A DNA stretch of 64,000 bases, taken from NCBI GenBank assembly GCA_030148025.1, contig JASBUG010000009.1, positions 124,001 to 188,000 on the forward strand, read 5' to 3'. Of the stretch, positions 53,125-61,860 are shown in pieces (within the stretch, counting starts at the first letter, position 1; every line of letters starts with the position of its first letter). This DNA comes from Flavobacteriaceae bacterium (lineage in GTDB: Bacteria; Bacteroidota; Bacteroidia; Flavobacteriales; Flavobacteriaceae). The translations under genes were made by a program, and so were the position numbers. The notes under the pieces are model-generated. The model saw only the letters and a list, made by a program, of their open reading frames with translations. It searched no databases and was not told the DNA's origin.

Positions 53125-53679
53125 ATGAAACAACTAACCAGCCTTTTCATTTTATTACTTTTTGCTTGCAATACCAACCCTAAACAAGAAGAAGTACCAA
53201 AAGCAGCATTGTACGATTATGATGTTGAAGAACGTATTGAAGCACTAGGACACAAACTATCGACACCTACCAAACCAGTAGCCAATTATGTTAATGCCGT
53301 TAAAACTGGCAACCTTGTATTTATGGCAGGTAAAGGCCCTAGAGATGCCGAAGGGAATCTTATAACAGGCAAAGTTGGGATAGATCTTACTATTGAAGAA
53401 GGTTATGCAGCCGCAACAAAAACAGCAATTGCTCAACTATCTGCACTTAAAGCAGAAATAGGAGATCTCAACAAAGTTGTACGTATCGTAAAGGTTTTAG
53501 GTATGGTGAATTGCGATGACAACTTTACACAACATCCTGAAGTAATTAATGGATTTTCAGATACTATGGTCGCCATTTTTGGGGAACGTGGCAAGCATGC
53601 CCGAGCTGCAGTTGGTATGGGATCTCTACCTAGAGATCTAGCTTGTGAAATAGAAATGATCGTTGAAATTCAAGACTAG
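53125..53679 (+). CDS. RidA family lipoprotein
   Basis: A 184-residue protein with a lipobox signal (LLLFACNTN) and then a complete RidA/YjgF domain (about 45-184). The domain begins GHKLSTPTKPVANYVNAVKTG and ends with ARAAVGMGSLPRDLACEIEMI. The Arg that binds carboxylates in RidA is present in the conserved place (GMGSLPRD region differs from the canonical RxxV). RidA normally hydrolyses imines in the cytosol; here export is predicted, so the substrate is open. It lies between the S10 peptidase and a cyclophilin lipoprotein. Confidence 0.85.
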   Translation: MKQLTSLFILLLFACNTNPKQEEVPKAALYDYDVEERIEALGHKLSTPTKPVANYVNAVKTGNLVFMAGKGPRDAEGNLITGKVGIDLTIEEGYAAATKTAIAQLSALKAEIGDLNKVVRIVKVLGMVNCDDNFTQHPEVINGFSDTMVAIFGERGKHARAAVGMGSLPRDLACEIEMIVEIQD

Positions 53680-53683
53680 AATT

Positions 53684-54553
53684 ATGAAGCAATTATTCAA
53701 GCTATTTGGTTTAGTGCTTATTGTCTTTACAATATCTTGTGACAAAGAAATTGAAGAAGGTGTAAAACAAAGTGATCTTTCTAAAGATATTGAGTTTGTT
53801 ACAGATTATGGTTCTATTATCATGCGATTATCAGACGAAACACCAAAGCATCGTAATAATTTTATCAAATTAGTAAATCAAAAATTCTACGATAGTATTT
53901 CCTTTCATCGCGTAATCGAAAAATTTATTATTCAAACTGGCGATCCTGAAACTAAAAACCCTAATACCACCAAAGAAATTGGTGCTTCAGATCTGCCGTA
54001 TCGCGTAGATGCAGAGTTCAACCCTAATTTATTTCATAAACGCGGCGCTTTAAATGCTGCTCGAGAAGGTGACAACAACAACCCAAATAGAGCTTCCAGT
54101 AGTACACAATTCACCATTGTTCAAGGTAGAGTTTATAACGATAGTACCCTTAACATTGCAGAAGGTCGCATTAATAAGTGGTTAGCTTATAATAAATTGA
54201 TCAATAAACCAGAGCAACAAGAGAATCTAAAAAAAATGGCGTCTTATATAGAGAATTATAACGAACATAAAGAGGCATACCAAGTACTAAAAAAAGAACT
54301 GGACTCTTTAGCGCAAATAGAACTTGAATCTATGGAACCTTATACCTATCCAGATGCGCATAGAAACATTTACAAAACCATTGGTGGTGCTGCCCACTTA
54401 GACCAGAACTATACTGTTTTTGGTGAAGTTGTAAAAGGAATGGATGTAGTAGACAGTATTGCTGCGGTTAAAACCAATAATAGGGATCGGCCAGAAAAAG
54501 ACATAAGAATTATTACTGCAAGACTTATAGAACGTAAAGATTACAATCGTTAA
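53684..54553 (+). CDS. peptidyl-prolyl cis-trans isomerase, cyclophilin type, lipoprotein
   Basis: A 289-residue lipoprotein cyclophilin. The ATG at 53684 is preferred over the in-frame TTG at 53663, because MKQLFKLFGLVLIVFTISCDKE is then a clean lipobox signal and the gene starts just after the RidA stop. The isomerase fold shows SISFHRVIEKFIIQTGDPE, AEFNPNLFHKRGALNAAR and STQFTIVQG. A helical insertion of about 70 residues (roughly 165-235) separates the last strands, which end HLDQNYTVFGEVVKGMDVVDSI. It helps fold exported proteins. Confidence 0.9.
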   Translation: MKQLFKLFGLVLIVFTISCDKEIEEGVKQSDLSKDIEFVTDYGSIIMRLSDETPKHRNNFIKLVNQKFYDSISFHRVIEKFIIQTGDPETKNPNTTKEIGASDLPYRVDAEFNPNLFHKRGALNAAREGDNNNPNRASSSTQFTIVQGRVYNDSTLNIAEGRINKWLAYNKLINKPEQQENLKKMASYIENYNEHKEAYQVLKKELDSLAQIELESMEPYTYPDAHRNIYKTIGGAAHLDQNYTVFGEVVKGMDVVDSIAAVKTNNRDRPEKDIRIITARLIERKDYNR

Positions 54554-54621
54554 CACTAATTAACACAGGTTATCCGCCTTATTACTTATCTTACAGCAGT
54601 TAATCAAAAAACCATGTTATA

Positions 54622-55080
54622 ATGTTAAAAAAATTATTGCTAATAGTAACGGTAGTATTAGGTACATCTGTAGCTAATGCTCAAAACAATGTTGCTGAAG
54701 AAGAAAAAGCTGTATCTGAAGCAGTTTTAAATTACATCGAAAACTTTTTTGAAAACAAGTTTGATGAGATGAATGCATCTTTACATCCTCGTTTAGCAAA
54801 ACGTGGATTGAATCCAGATGGCACCATGTACGAAGATCTGCCTCCGGCAAAACTTAAAGAAATGATGTCTAAAAAAAAGCCATTGGCTTTGGAGCATCAA
54901 AAGAATTTGGTAGATCAAATTTCTGTATTTGGAAAAATGGCAAGTGCTAGCTTAACCACAGGATATCCGAATATGAAATGGAAAGAATATGTACATCTGG
55001 TTAAAGACAATGGCCAATGGAAGATTATTAATATTTTCTGGGAATACTACCCTATGAAAAAACGATCTAAAAAGAAATAA
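54622..55080 (+). CDS. exported NTF2-like (lumazine-binding-like) protein
   Basis: A 152-residue exported protein with a signal peptide (cleavage near ANAQNN). The mature part has the NTF2-like pattern VSEAVLNYIENFFENKFDEMNASLHPRLAKRG and ends VHLVKDNGQWKIINIFWEYYP. It resembles the putative lumazine-binding family, which binds small ligands; no catalytic residues are certain. It is followed by a terminator and stands apart from the cyclophilin gene by 68 bp. Confidence 0.78.
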   Translation: MLKKLLLIVTVVLGTSVANAQNNVAEEEKAVSEAVLNYIENFFENKFDEMNASLHPRLAKRGLNPDGTMYEDLPPAKLKEMMSKKKPLALEHQKNLVDQISVFGKMASASLTTGYPNMKWKEYVHLVKDNGQWKIINIFWEYYPMKKRSKKK

Positions 55081-55084
55081 TAAC

Positions 55085-55118
55085 AAAAAAGCTTAGTTAA
55101 CCACTAAGCTTTTTTTAT
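55085..55118 (+). terminator. Intrinsic terminator after the NTF2-like gene
   Basis: AAAAAAGCTTAGT (from 55085) pairs with ACTAAGCTTTTTTT over a short TAACC loop, giving a strong stem with a U run just after the stop at 55080. Confidence 0.9.
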
Positions 55119-55148
55119 TGGGTTTAAATTTTAAAACGATTACCTTGC
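55118..55148 (+). promoter_or_regulatory. Candidate promoter of the nitrilase gene
   Basis: TTG (55118-55120) and TACCTTGC (55141-55148), 20 bp apart, resemble the Bacteroidetes -33/-7 pair TTG and TAnnTTTG, with two mismatches in the last bases. They stand 24 bp before the ATG. A related word, TATCTTGCAG, lies before the large PLP gene (57653). Confidence 0.45.
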
Positions 55149-55171
55149 AGTTACCAGATATATAATATGCC

Positions 55172-56092
55172 ATGACACTAAAAGTTGCCGTTGTACAGGA
55201 TGCTCCTGTTTTTTTCGATAAAAAAAAAACCTTAGATAAAGTAACATCCGTTACCAAAACCTATGCAGAACAAGGTTGTAATTTAATTGTATTTCCAGAG
55301 TCGTTTGTACCAGGATATCCTCGCGGATTTAGTTTTGGAGCTGTAGTTGGCAGTCGTAATGATGCTGGCAGACAATTGTATACCGATTATTACAACAATA
55401 GTATAGATCTTGAAAGTGATGATCTAAAATATCTGGAAACGCTTTGTAAAGAACAGAACATATACATGGTTATTGGTGTAACCGAAAGACAACATACCAA
55501 TGGTAGTTTATATTGCTCTATGTTATACCTCTCTCCTACCAAAGGTTTATTAGGGGTACACCGAAAAATAAAACCTACAGGTACCGAGCGCCTTATTTGG
55601 GCAGAGGCAGGAGGCGAATCGCTAGTGACTTTCGATACAAAAATTGGAAAGCTAGGCGGACTTATTTGCTGGGAAAACTATATGCCGTTAGCTCGCATGT
55701 CTATGTACTTAAAAGGTGTAGAGATCTATATTGCACCAACGGCTGATTCGCGTGAGCAGTGGACAGCTACCATGCAACAAATTGCACTTGAAGGACGCTG
55801 TTTTGTATTGGGTTGTAACCAATATATAACCAAAAGTATGTACCCTGTAAAATACGCTGAAGACGTTAAAAATGAACAAGAGAATTTCTGCCCTGGTGGT
55901 TCTGTAATTGTTTCACCTTTAGGCAAGATTATAGAAGGTCCTTTATTTAATAAAGCAGGTGTATTGGTTGCTGAACTAGATCTTGAAGATATTAAACGCA
56001 GTAAACTCGATTTTGATGTAATTGGGCATTATGCACGACCAGATATTTTTGATTTCAAGGCAAACAACCAGCCAGATATTATTAAAGAATAA
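55172..56092 (+). CDS. nitrilase family carbon-nitrogen hydrolase
   Basis: A 306-residue cytosolic enzyme of the nitrilase superfamily with the full catalytic triad: E43 in FPESFVPGYPRG, K132 in HRKIKPTGTERLIW and C166 in GGLICWENYMPLAR. The RKIKPT and CWENYMPL signatures point to the nitrilase branch proper (hydrolysis of nitriles to acids and ammonia) rather than amidases. The natural substrate is unknown. It is a single-gene unit with its own promoter after a strong terminator. Confidence 0.9.
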   Translation: MTLKVAVVQDAPVFFDKKKTLDKVTSVTKTYAEQGCNLIVFPESFVPGYPRGFSFGAVVGSRNDAGRQLYTDYYNNSIDLESDDLKYLETLCKEQNIYMVIGVTERQHTNGSLYCSMLYLSPTKGLLGVHRKIKPTGTERLIWAEAGGESLVTFDTKIGKLGGLICWENYMPLARMSMYLKGVEIYIAPTADSREQWTATMQQIALEGRCFVLGCNQYITKSMYPVKYAEDVKNEQENFCPGGSVIVSPLGKIIEGPLFNKAGVLVAELDLEDIKRSKLDFDVIGHYARPDIFDFKANNQPDIIKE

Positions 56093-56180
56093 AACCTACT
56101 TATCACCTAGCATTATGTGTTTTACACAAAAAAGACAACTTGGTTATCATTTGTTAGCAGTAGTAATTGAACAAATATAA

Positions 56181-57422
56181 ATGAAAAGATTAATTCTTAT
56201 TTTAAGTTTACTTTACATTGTATTGAGTAGCTGTCAAAATCAAAAAAAAGAAAGGTTATCTGAAACTTATAAAAAATCAAAAACACAAAAGCTACCAGAT
56301 AATGCAATTTCTATAACCTATACTAATCATCTATATTTTCAATTAGATTTTGACAGTATAAAAGGCAATTACATTTTTGATACTGGAGCAGATGGACTTT
56401 ATTATGACAGCATCTTTTATAATAGTAATCAATTTAAACACAAAAATATTGGTTTTGGAAGGTTACCTGGTATTGGATTAAAGAAACAATTAGTTCAGGT
56501 AGTGTTCGATACAGTTCAATTTAAATTGAAAGACAAAAACTTCACTACAAATATCTCTCCAATTATAAAATTAAAACCAATAGTTGGAGATTTTGCAGAT
56601 GGAATTATAGGTGGAAAACTATTTAACAAGTCTATCTTAGAATTAAGTTATGATAAAGAATATGTTAATATTCATTCCTCAGTGGATTCAATCGATTTAA
56701 CCTCATATAAGAAAATAAAATTAGATAGAGTAAAAAATCGGTTCTACTTACCTTTAACTATTAAAGTAAATGATTCCTTATTAGTGCAAGGGAAATTTAT
56801 TTTAGATTTAGGTTCTGGAGGTAGTATATCATTCACAAATCATACTTCAAAGAAATATAATTTTGAGGAAAAAATAGATTTTAAAATTCCTTATTATACA
56901 AAATATGGTGGTATTGGTGGAGAGTCTTCAAGTTTTGATTTTAAATCTGATTCTTTATTTATTGGAGGTTTCAAACTAAGTAATGTAGTTATGGATTACA
57001 GTATTGATAATTCAGGAGCATTATCAAAAAGAAATTATTTAGGAATACTAGGTAACCAAGTGTTAGAGAAGTTTGATATCATTATTGATAATATTAATAG
57101 TGACTTGTACTTAAAACCCAATTCTAAATTTAATGACCCAATAACGTTCTCAGCCAAAGGGTTCGTTTATGTTGATAGAAATCAAACAAAAGGAGCTTGG
57201 ATAGTAACAGGTATCAACAAGGGTAGTAATGCCGAAAAAGCAGGATTAAAAATTGATGATAAAATTATCAAAGTAAATAACATTGATATTAATTCCATAC
57301 AATTTAAACAACACAAAACAATTTGGCAACAAACTGATTCTATTGAATTAACAATAAAGAAGAATGATAGTATTGCGAATAGAATAAAGTTTAAATTAGA
57401 AACCCCAAATAAGAACCGCTAA
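56181..57422 (+). CDS. retropepsin-like aspartyl protease with PDZ domain, lipoprotein
   Basis: A 413-residue lipoprotein with the lipobox IVLSSCQN. Two retropepsin-like lobes are visible: NYIFDTGADGLYYDS (about 60-75) with the DTG triad, and GKFILDLGSGGSISFTN (about 205-220), where the second site is DLG-S. A PDZ domain (about 335-395) reads VTGINKGSNAEKAGLKIDDKIIKVNN. Such proteins belong to the PDZ-containing aspartyl proteases of Bacteroidetes. It probably acts in the periplasm; the substrate is unknown. The codon usage is slightly more AT-rich than its neighbours. Confidence 0.85.
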   Translation: MKRLILILSLLYIVLSSCQNQKKERLSETYKKSKTQKLPDNAISITYTNHLYFQLDFDSIKGNYIFDTGADGLYYDSIFYNSNQFKHKNIGFGRLPGIGLKKQLVQVVFDTVQFKLKDKNFTTNISPIIKLKPIVGDFADGIIGGKLFNKSILELSYDKEYVNIHSSVDSIDLTSYKKIKLDRVKNRFYLPLTIKVNDSLLVQGKFILDLGSGGSISFTNHTSKKYNFEEKIDFKIPYYTKYGGIGGESSSFDFKSDSLFIGGFKLSNVVMDYSIDNSGALSKRNYLGILGNQVLEKFDIIIDNINSDLYLKPNSKFNDPITFSAKGFVYVDRNQTKGAWIVTGINKGSNAEKAGLKIDDKIIKVNNIDINSIQFKQHKTIWQQTDSIELTIKKNDSIANRIKFKLETPNKNR

Positions 57423-57683
57423 CATTTTGTATAAGTATAGGCAAAGAAGTACTGAATTTTAAGATTTCTAGCTCTCAAAATTACGTAACAGCCTTACGAA
57501 AAGCTCCACGTAATCTGCCATTATTTAAATAATTTATCAATAACAAAAGCGTCTCAGTAACCTCCGCTACGCATAGTAAATCTCTTCTTAAAACTTCAAA
57601 AAACAATCAAAACAAAACGATTTAATATGTCTAAAAAAATGTCAAGTTAATGTATCTTGCAGGTCATATTTAAAGATGACATT
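57423..57683. other. Intergenic segment with unusual composition and palindromes
   Basis: It contains the inverted repeat ATTACGT (57480-57486) / ACGTAAT (57508-57514) and the 14-bp palindrome ATTATTTAAATAAT (57520-57533). On the minus strand there is a reading frame of about 42 codons without a start, ending at 57486 with the peptide NNGRLRGAFRKAVT. The stretch 57485-57575 is richer in G and C than other gaps here. It could be a remnant gene or a dispersed repeat. The promoter of the PLP gene (TATCTTGC, 57653-57660) lies at its right end. Confidence 0.4.
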
Positions 57684-59528
57684 ATGCAAGACAATAAAAT
57701 ACTAAGTTATATTAAAGGTGTAATAGAAAACATACCAAAAGATTGGCTAAATCTAACTACCCATCGCTTAGATATTTATAATGAAGAATTGGCAAAAACA
57801 CAGTTTCTAGATGGATTAAACACCCTGTTTAATAACAATAACTTTGAAACTTCTTCATTAAATGAATTACCTACAGCCTTTGATTATATTAGGTTAGGGC
57901 ATCCATTGTCTTGCGTACTAGAATGGACTATTGCTCAATTAAATAATACAAAAGCTGATAATGTTATTAGTTTTTCATCTAGAACAGCACCTGTTTTAGC
58001 AATTTTGAGAAAGAATTTATTAGCCAATAAAAATACACTAATAACCTATACAGGAACATTACCAGATTTTTTTGATCCTGAAATAATACGAAATGTTTAC
58101 GGCTACACCTTTGAGTTAAAGAAAGTTGACAACCTTGAAGCCATTGCTGAGTTCAACGGGAGTACAATTTTTATGTCAGAGCAGCAGGACATTTGCAATT
58201 TTGAACGCAACCCAAATATTGACTTTTTTGTCAATACACATTCTCAATTAGGGAGCATTATCTTGGTTAACGGAGCAGAAAATGATGATTATATTTCAGA
58301 AATTCAACATGTAAGACGACGAGAAACCATAGCAATGACACCTGCTAATACACTTATCGCCTTAAACCAATTAGTAGGATTGACTTCTGAGAATATTAAG
58401 AGTATTGATATTGAAACCAACAAAACACTTGTTCTAAATACTATTAAAACAATTACAGGAACTAACACAAAAGCAGTGGTTGGTTCTAGTGGACTATCTA
58501 TACAATATGCTATTGTTATGGGATTGGTACATCATGCACTTGAAAATCATAAAGGAAAGCAGATAAAAATTATAGTGCCTCCAAATTGCTATGGTGGTAC
58601 AAATGATCAGGCAAGACGTGTTGCCGCTTGCCATGATAATATTGAAGTTATGGACCTGCCAGTTGATAGTGGTCAAGACATGGTTAGCAGCATTGATAGT
58701 GTGTTAAGTAAGATTGCCCAAGAAGATGCCGTTCCTTTTATTATTGCAGAAATCCCGACCAACCCTCGCGTTGAAGTTCCAGATCTTCTAAAATTGGAAG
58801 AGGTATTAAGTAAAGAGCGTAAAACTAAAGAAGATACTATTGCCATTGATCCTGTGTTTATTTTAGATCAAACATTTTGTCCAAACGTTCACTTTTTAGG
58901 AGATAATGAAATACTGTCTTCGGTTAGAACTATTGCCTATGTAAGCGGATCAAAATTCCCAAGTGGTGGTAAATGTACTGCTGGTTACTGTACCGCAAAT
59001 AAAAAAGCAGAGTCTTTAATGAACAACATCGACCTTCATTTAAGACTTTGCGATAATGAAGCTACAGCACTTCAAATAGAAATATTAGCACAACAAATGC
59101 CTTCAATGAATCAACGAATTCAGGATGCTTATACAAACACTCGTGATTTTGTAAACTTTATTCAGGATGTTTTACCAAAGGCGAAAATAAACTTTGTTTC
59201 AGAAGAACTAGCGCAGCAAGGATTTACACCTTCGGTTTTTTCATTAGACCTTCCTACCAAAGGCAATACTGATGAAGAAAAAGAAACATATAAAAGAGCA
59301 CTCAATCTTAAGCTCATCAATTTAATGATCACTGAAATTCCTAACGAAAGTAAGTTCTGTGTGAGTTATGGTCAGCTAAAAGGTTGTTATTGGACCATAC
59401 CTGCTACTTCTACTCAAGGAACCACTAAAGAAGGAGACAAAGATTATATTGTTCGTGTAGCGGTATCTCCCGATCTAGATCTTGAACGTCATAAAAAAGT
59501 ATTTTCAGATTTTGTTAAGAGCATATAA
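57684..59528 (+). CDS. Cys/Met-metabolism PLP-dependent enzyme, large form
   Basis: A 614-residue PLP enzyme related to cystathionine gamma-synthase/lyase. The ATG at 57684 is preferred over the in-frame TTG at 57657, which overlaps the promoter. The PLP fold occupies about 230-600, with VVGSSGLSIQYAIV, PPNCYGGTNDQARR (substrate loop), DPVFILDQTF (ring-nitrogen Asp) and the Schiff-base Lys in YVSGSKFPSGGKC (about 430). About 230 N-terminal residues have no close parallel in the usual 390-residue enzymes. The reaction, probably gamma-replacement or lyase on a sulfur amino acid, cannot be fixed. Confidence 0.78.
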   Translation: MQDNKILSYIKGVIENIPKDWLNLTTHRLDIYNEELAKTQFLDGLNTLFNNNNFETSSLNELPTAFDYIRLGHPLSCVLEWTIAQLNNTKADNVISFSSRTAPVLAILRKNLLANKNTLITYTGTLPDFFDPEIIRNVYGYTFELKKVDNLEAIAEFNGSTIFMSEQQDICNFERNPNIDFFVNTHSQLGSIILVNGAENDDYISEIQHVRRRETIAMTPANTLIALNQLVGLTSENIKSIDIETNKTLVLNTIKTITGTNTKAVVGSSGLSIQYAIVMGLVHHALENHKGKQIKIIVPPNCYGGTNDQARRVAACHDNIEVMDLPVDSGQDMVSSIDSVLSKIAQEDAVPFIIAEIPTNPRVEVPDLLKLEEVLSKERKTKEDTIAIDPVFILDQTFCPNVHFLGDNEILSSVRTIAYVSGSKFPSGGKCTAGYCTANKKAESLMNNIDLHLRLCDNEATALQIEILAQQMPSMNQRIQDAYTNTRDFVNFIQDVLPKAKINFVSEELAQQGFTPSVFSLDLPTKGNTDEEKETYKRALNLKLINLMITEIPNESKFCVSYGQLKGCYWTIPATSTQGTTKEGDKDYIVRVAVSPDLDLERHKKVFSDFVKSI

Positions 59529-59554
59529 TGTAGGTTAAGCTTCTGGTAGACTGT

Positions 59555-61708
59555 CTAAAGTTTATCTAACTGATTACTACTTTTATCATCGCTTATCGTC
59601 CAGAAGAAACCAACAAAAAAGAATTGGTCTGCTGCCGGTTTTAAAGCACGCCTATCAAAATTACCATGAATATCTGGTGTATTTGCATATTGATACCCAT
59701 TAATATTCTTAAGCCCAAGTACATTGTTTACTGAAAAGTACAGTATTTTTTGCTGACTGATCAAATAAGCCCAATTCACACTCAAGCTATTATAGCTTTT
59801 GGTTTTCTGATTTAAAAATCCTTCTATATTCGGATTTGTATACGTACGACCAGACGCATAGCTATAGCTAAAACCTAACTGGCTTTTCCAAGAATCTACC
59901 CAATACTTTCCTACTACAGACAAATTGTGTGTGTTAGCAAAATTTGGTTGCGCTTCCATAGTGTAATTTCTAAAATCTCTTTCAGAGTCTAAATACGAAT
60001 AACTTAACCAATAATCCATGTTTTTAATGCTCTTGTTATCTCTCCAAAACAGATCAATTCCTTTGGCATAACCATATCCAATGTTAGTAATGTTGCTATT
60101 AAAATCTACAAACTCACTATCGTATTTTATAAGGTCGTTATAGTCTTTATAATACGCTTCTGCTCTAAATATTTGTCCGTCGGCATTATGCTGGTAGTTT
60201 AAAATATAATGCTTAGTGTTTTGCGCTTTTAGATCCTGTTCAAACTTCAATACATTACTCAACGGGTTTTGATAAAAGCTACCATAGGCTAACGATACCT
60301 GACTTTTTCCCGAAGTTTTATAGGCCAATGATAATCTAGGTACAACTGTATAATCTTTAAACAATTCACTATACTCTGCACGTACACCAGCTTTCATTGC
60401 TAGTTTTTTAGAAAAGAACACATCGGCTTCGGTGAATGCAGCAGCTATATTATTGTTGTAACCATACTTCACTTTTGAAACCATTGGAGTCTCATAGGCC
60501 TCATTAAAATCAGTTGCAAAATATTCTGCTCCAAAATTCAACTTAAACCTGCTACTAAAACGTCTTTTAAACTTCAATTTTGCATGAAAGCTATTTTCAA
60601 CATCTTTTATATCCTGATCTATAATGTCTACCTTTTCATTACTGTTGGTATAGCTCAAACCTCCTTGAACCGTCCATACATCATTTAGCATGCCTTTATA
60701 AGATCCATTAAAATACAAGTTGTTATTTCTTAATTTAAAATGTACGCCGTCTTCATAATTTATATCTTCCTGTGTGAGTTCAAAATTTGAATTATCAAAA
60801 GCCGAGTATAGTTTTAAAATACCGTTATCAAACTTTTGCCTAAATACAGCTTCTCCAGACAATCCTTGATAAGGCTTCTCCCAATCATTTCTATCTGGAA
60901 ACAATCCAATATAAGGCGCCAAATTAATATAAGAAGCATTGATACTTAAAGAGCTTTTATCCCATTTTTGAGTATTCCCAAGCGTTCCTCCAACGGTCAT
61001 AATACCAATATCAGTCTTTTCTTGAGTTGGTTCTTCAATGGTATTTAGTAAAAGTACACTAGACAATGCTTGTCCATATTCGGCTGAATATCCTCCTGTT
61101 GAAAAAGTAATCCCATCAAACAAAAAAGGTGAATAACGCCCTCTAGTTGGTGTGTTATTAGTTGTTGGTGCATAAGGTGTAAATACACGAATCCCGTCAA
61201 TAAATATTTGGGTTTCTTCTGCCTCTCCTCCACGTACAAATAAACGTCCGTCCTCTGCAACAGTGGTAGTTCCTGGAAGCGTTTGCAACGCACCGACAAA
61301 GTCACCCAAAGCACTGGCTGTAGTCACCACATCCAGAGGTTTTAAAACACTTATCTTACTATTATCACCAGCTTCAAAAGTTCCGGCAGATAACACCACT
61401 GCATCTAAGGTTCCTACATCTTCTCGAAGTTTAACTATAATCTTTTTCATTAAAGTTACATCGCCTGTCATGGTAAAGGTTTCATAACCTAAATACGATA
61501 CTATTAATGTTTGACTTCCTGTTTCCTGTGTTTTAAAATTAAAAGTGCCATCTTCTAATGAAGTACTGCCATCGTATGTACCTTCAAGGTATACATTGGC
61601 TCCCATAATAGGCATTCCTTTTTGATCGGTTACCGTTCCATTAATAGTGGTTTGCGCATTTATTTGAATGCTAAATAAAGTTAGTAGTGCAATGATTAGT
61701 GTTCTCAT
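59555..61708 (-). CDS. TonB-dependent outer-membrane receptor
   Basis: A 717-residue outer-membrane receptor. A signal peptide (cleavage near IQINAQT) is followed by a carboxypeptidase-regulatory-like domain (about 22-95, INGTVTDQKGMPIMGANVYLEG). The plug follows (about 105-225, VGALQTLPGTTTVAEDGRLFVRGGEAEETQIFIDGIRV), then a 22-strand barrel ending in FFVGFFWTIS. No SusD partner is adjacent, so it is not a standard Sus pair; the ligand is unknown. A LytTR-type operator lies 97 bp before its start, linking it to the two-component system at 43-46.5 kb. Confidence 0.92.
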   Translation of the reverse strand: MRTLIIALLTLFSIQINAQTTINGTVTDQKGMPIMGANVYLEGTYDGSTSLEDGTFNFKTQETGSQTLIVSYLGYETFTMTGDVTLMKKIIVKLREDVGTLDAVVLSAGTFEAGDNSKISVLKPLDVVTTASALGDFVGALQTLPGTTTVAEDGRLFVRGGEAEETQIFIDGIRVFTPYAPTTNNTPTRGRYSPFLFDGITFSTGGYSAEYGQALSSVLLLNTIEEPTQEKTDIGIMTVGGTLGNTQKWDKSSLSINASYINLAPYIGLFPDRNDWEKPYQGLSGEAVFRQKFDNGILKLYSAFDNSNFELTQEDINYEDGVHFKLRNNNLYFNGSYKGMLNDVWTVQGGLSYTNSNEKVDIIDQDIKDVENSFHAKLKFKRRFSSRFKLNFGAEYFATDFNEAYETPMVSKVKYGYNNNIAAAFTEADVFFSKKLAMKAGVRAEYSELFKDYTVVPRLSLAYKTSGKSQVSLAYGSFYQNPLSNVLKFEQDLKAQNTKHYILNYQHNADGQIFRAEAYYKDYNDLIKYDSEFVDFNSNITNIGYGYAKGIDLFWRDNKSIKNMDYWLSYSYLDSERDFRNYTMEAQPNFANTHNLSVVGKYWVDSWKSQLGFSYSYASGRTYTNPNIEGFLNQKTKSYNSLSVNWAYLISQQKILYFSVNNVLGLKNINGYQYANTPDIHGNFDRRALKPAADQFFFVGFFWTISDDKSSNQLDKL

Positions 61709-61764
61709 GTTTAAAATTTGTTCGTTTTTTGATACTGAAACAAGTTCAGCACATGTTGATGAGA

Positions 61765-61834
61765 CAAAATTGCTTTGTAACTACATTTTGTAAAACTTAT
61801 ACTGACCGAACTGTAAATTTTTAATGACGAATTG
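61765..61834 (-). promoter_or_regulatory. LytTR-type operator and promoter of the TonB receptor gene
   Basis: ACCGAACTGT (61805-61814) and GACGAATTG (61826-61834) form a 30-bp element closely matching the one before the lytTR operon, including the T-rich spacer. On the minus strand CAATTTTG (61772-61765), a one-mismatch -7 element, ends 40 bp from it, the same distance as in the lytTR promoter. Confidence 0.66.
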
Positions 61835-61860
61835 AATATATTTGAGTAAATCAACTTTTT

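Noticed and set aside
53663-53683. Upstream TTG start for the cyclophilin gene
   Set aside because: It overlaps the end of the RidA gene and would spoil the lipobox signal that begins at ATG 53684.
57657-57683. Upstream TTG start for the large PLP enzyme
   Set aside because: It lies in the likely -7 element; the ATG at 57684 gives a normal N-terminus.
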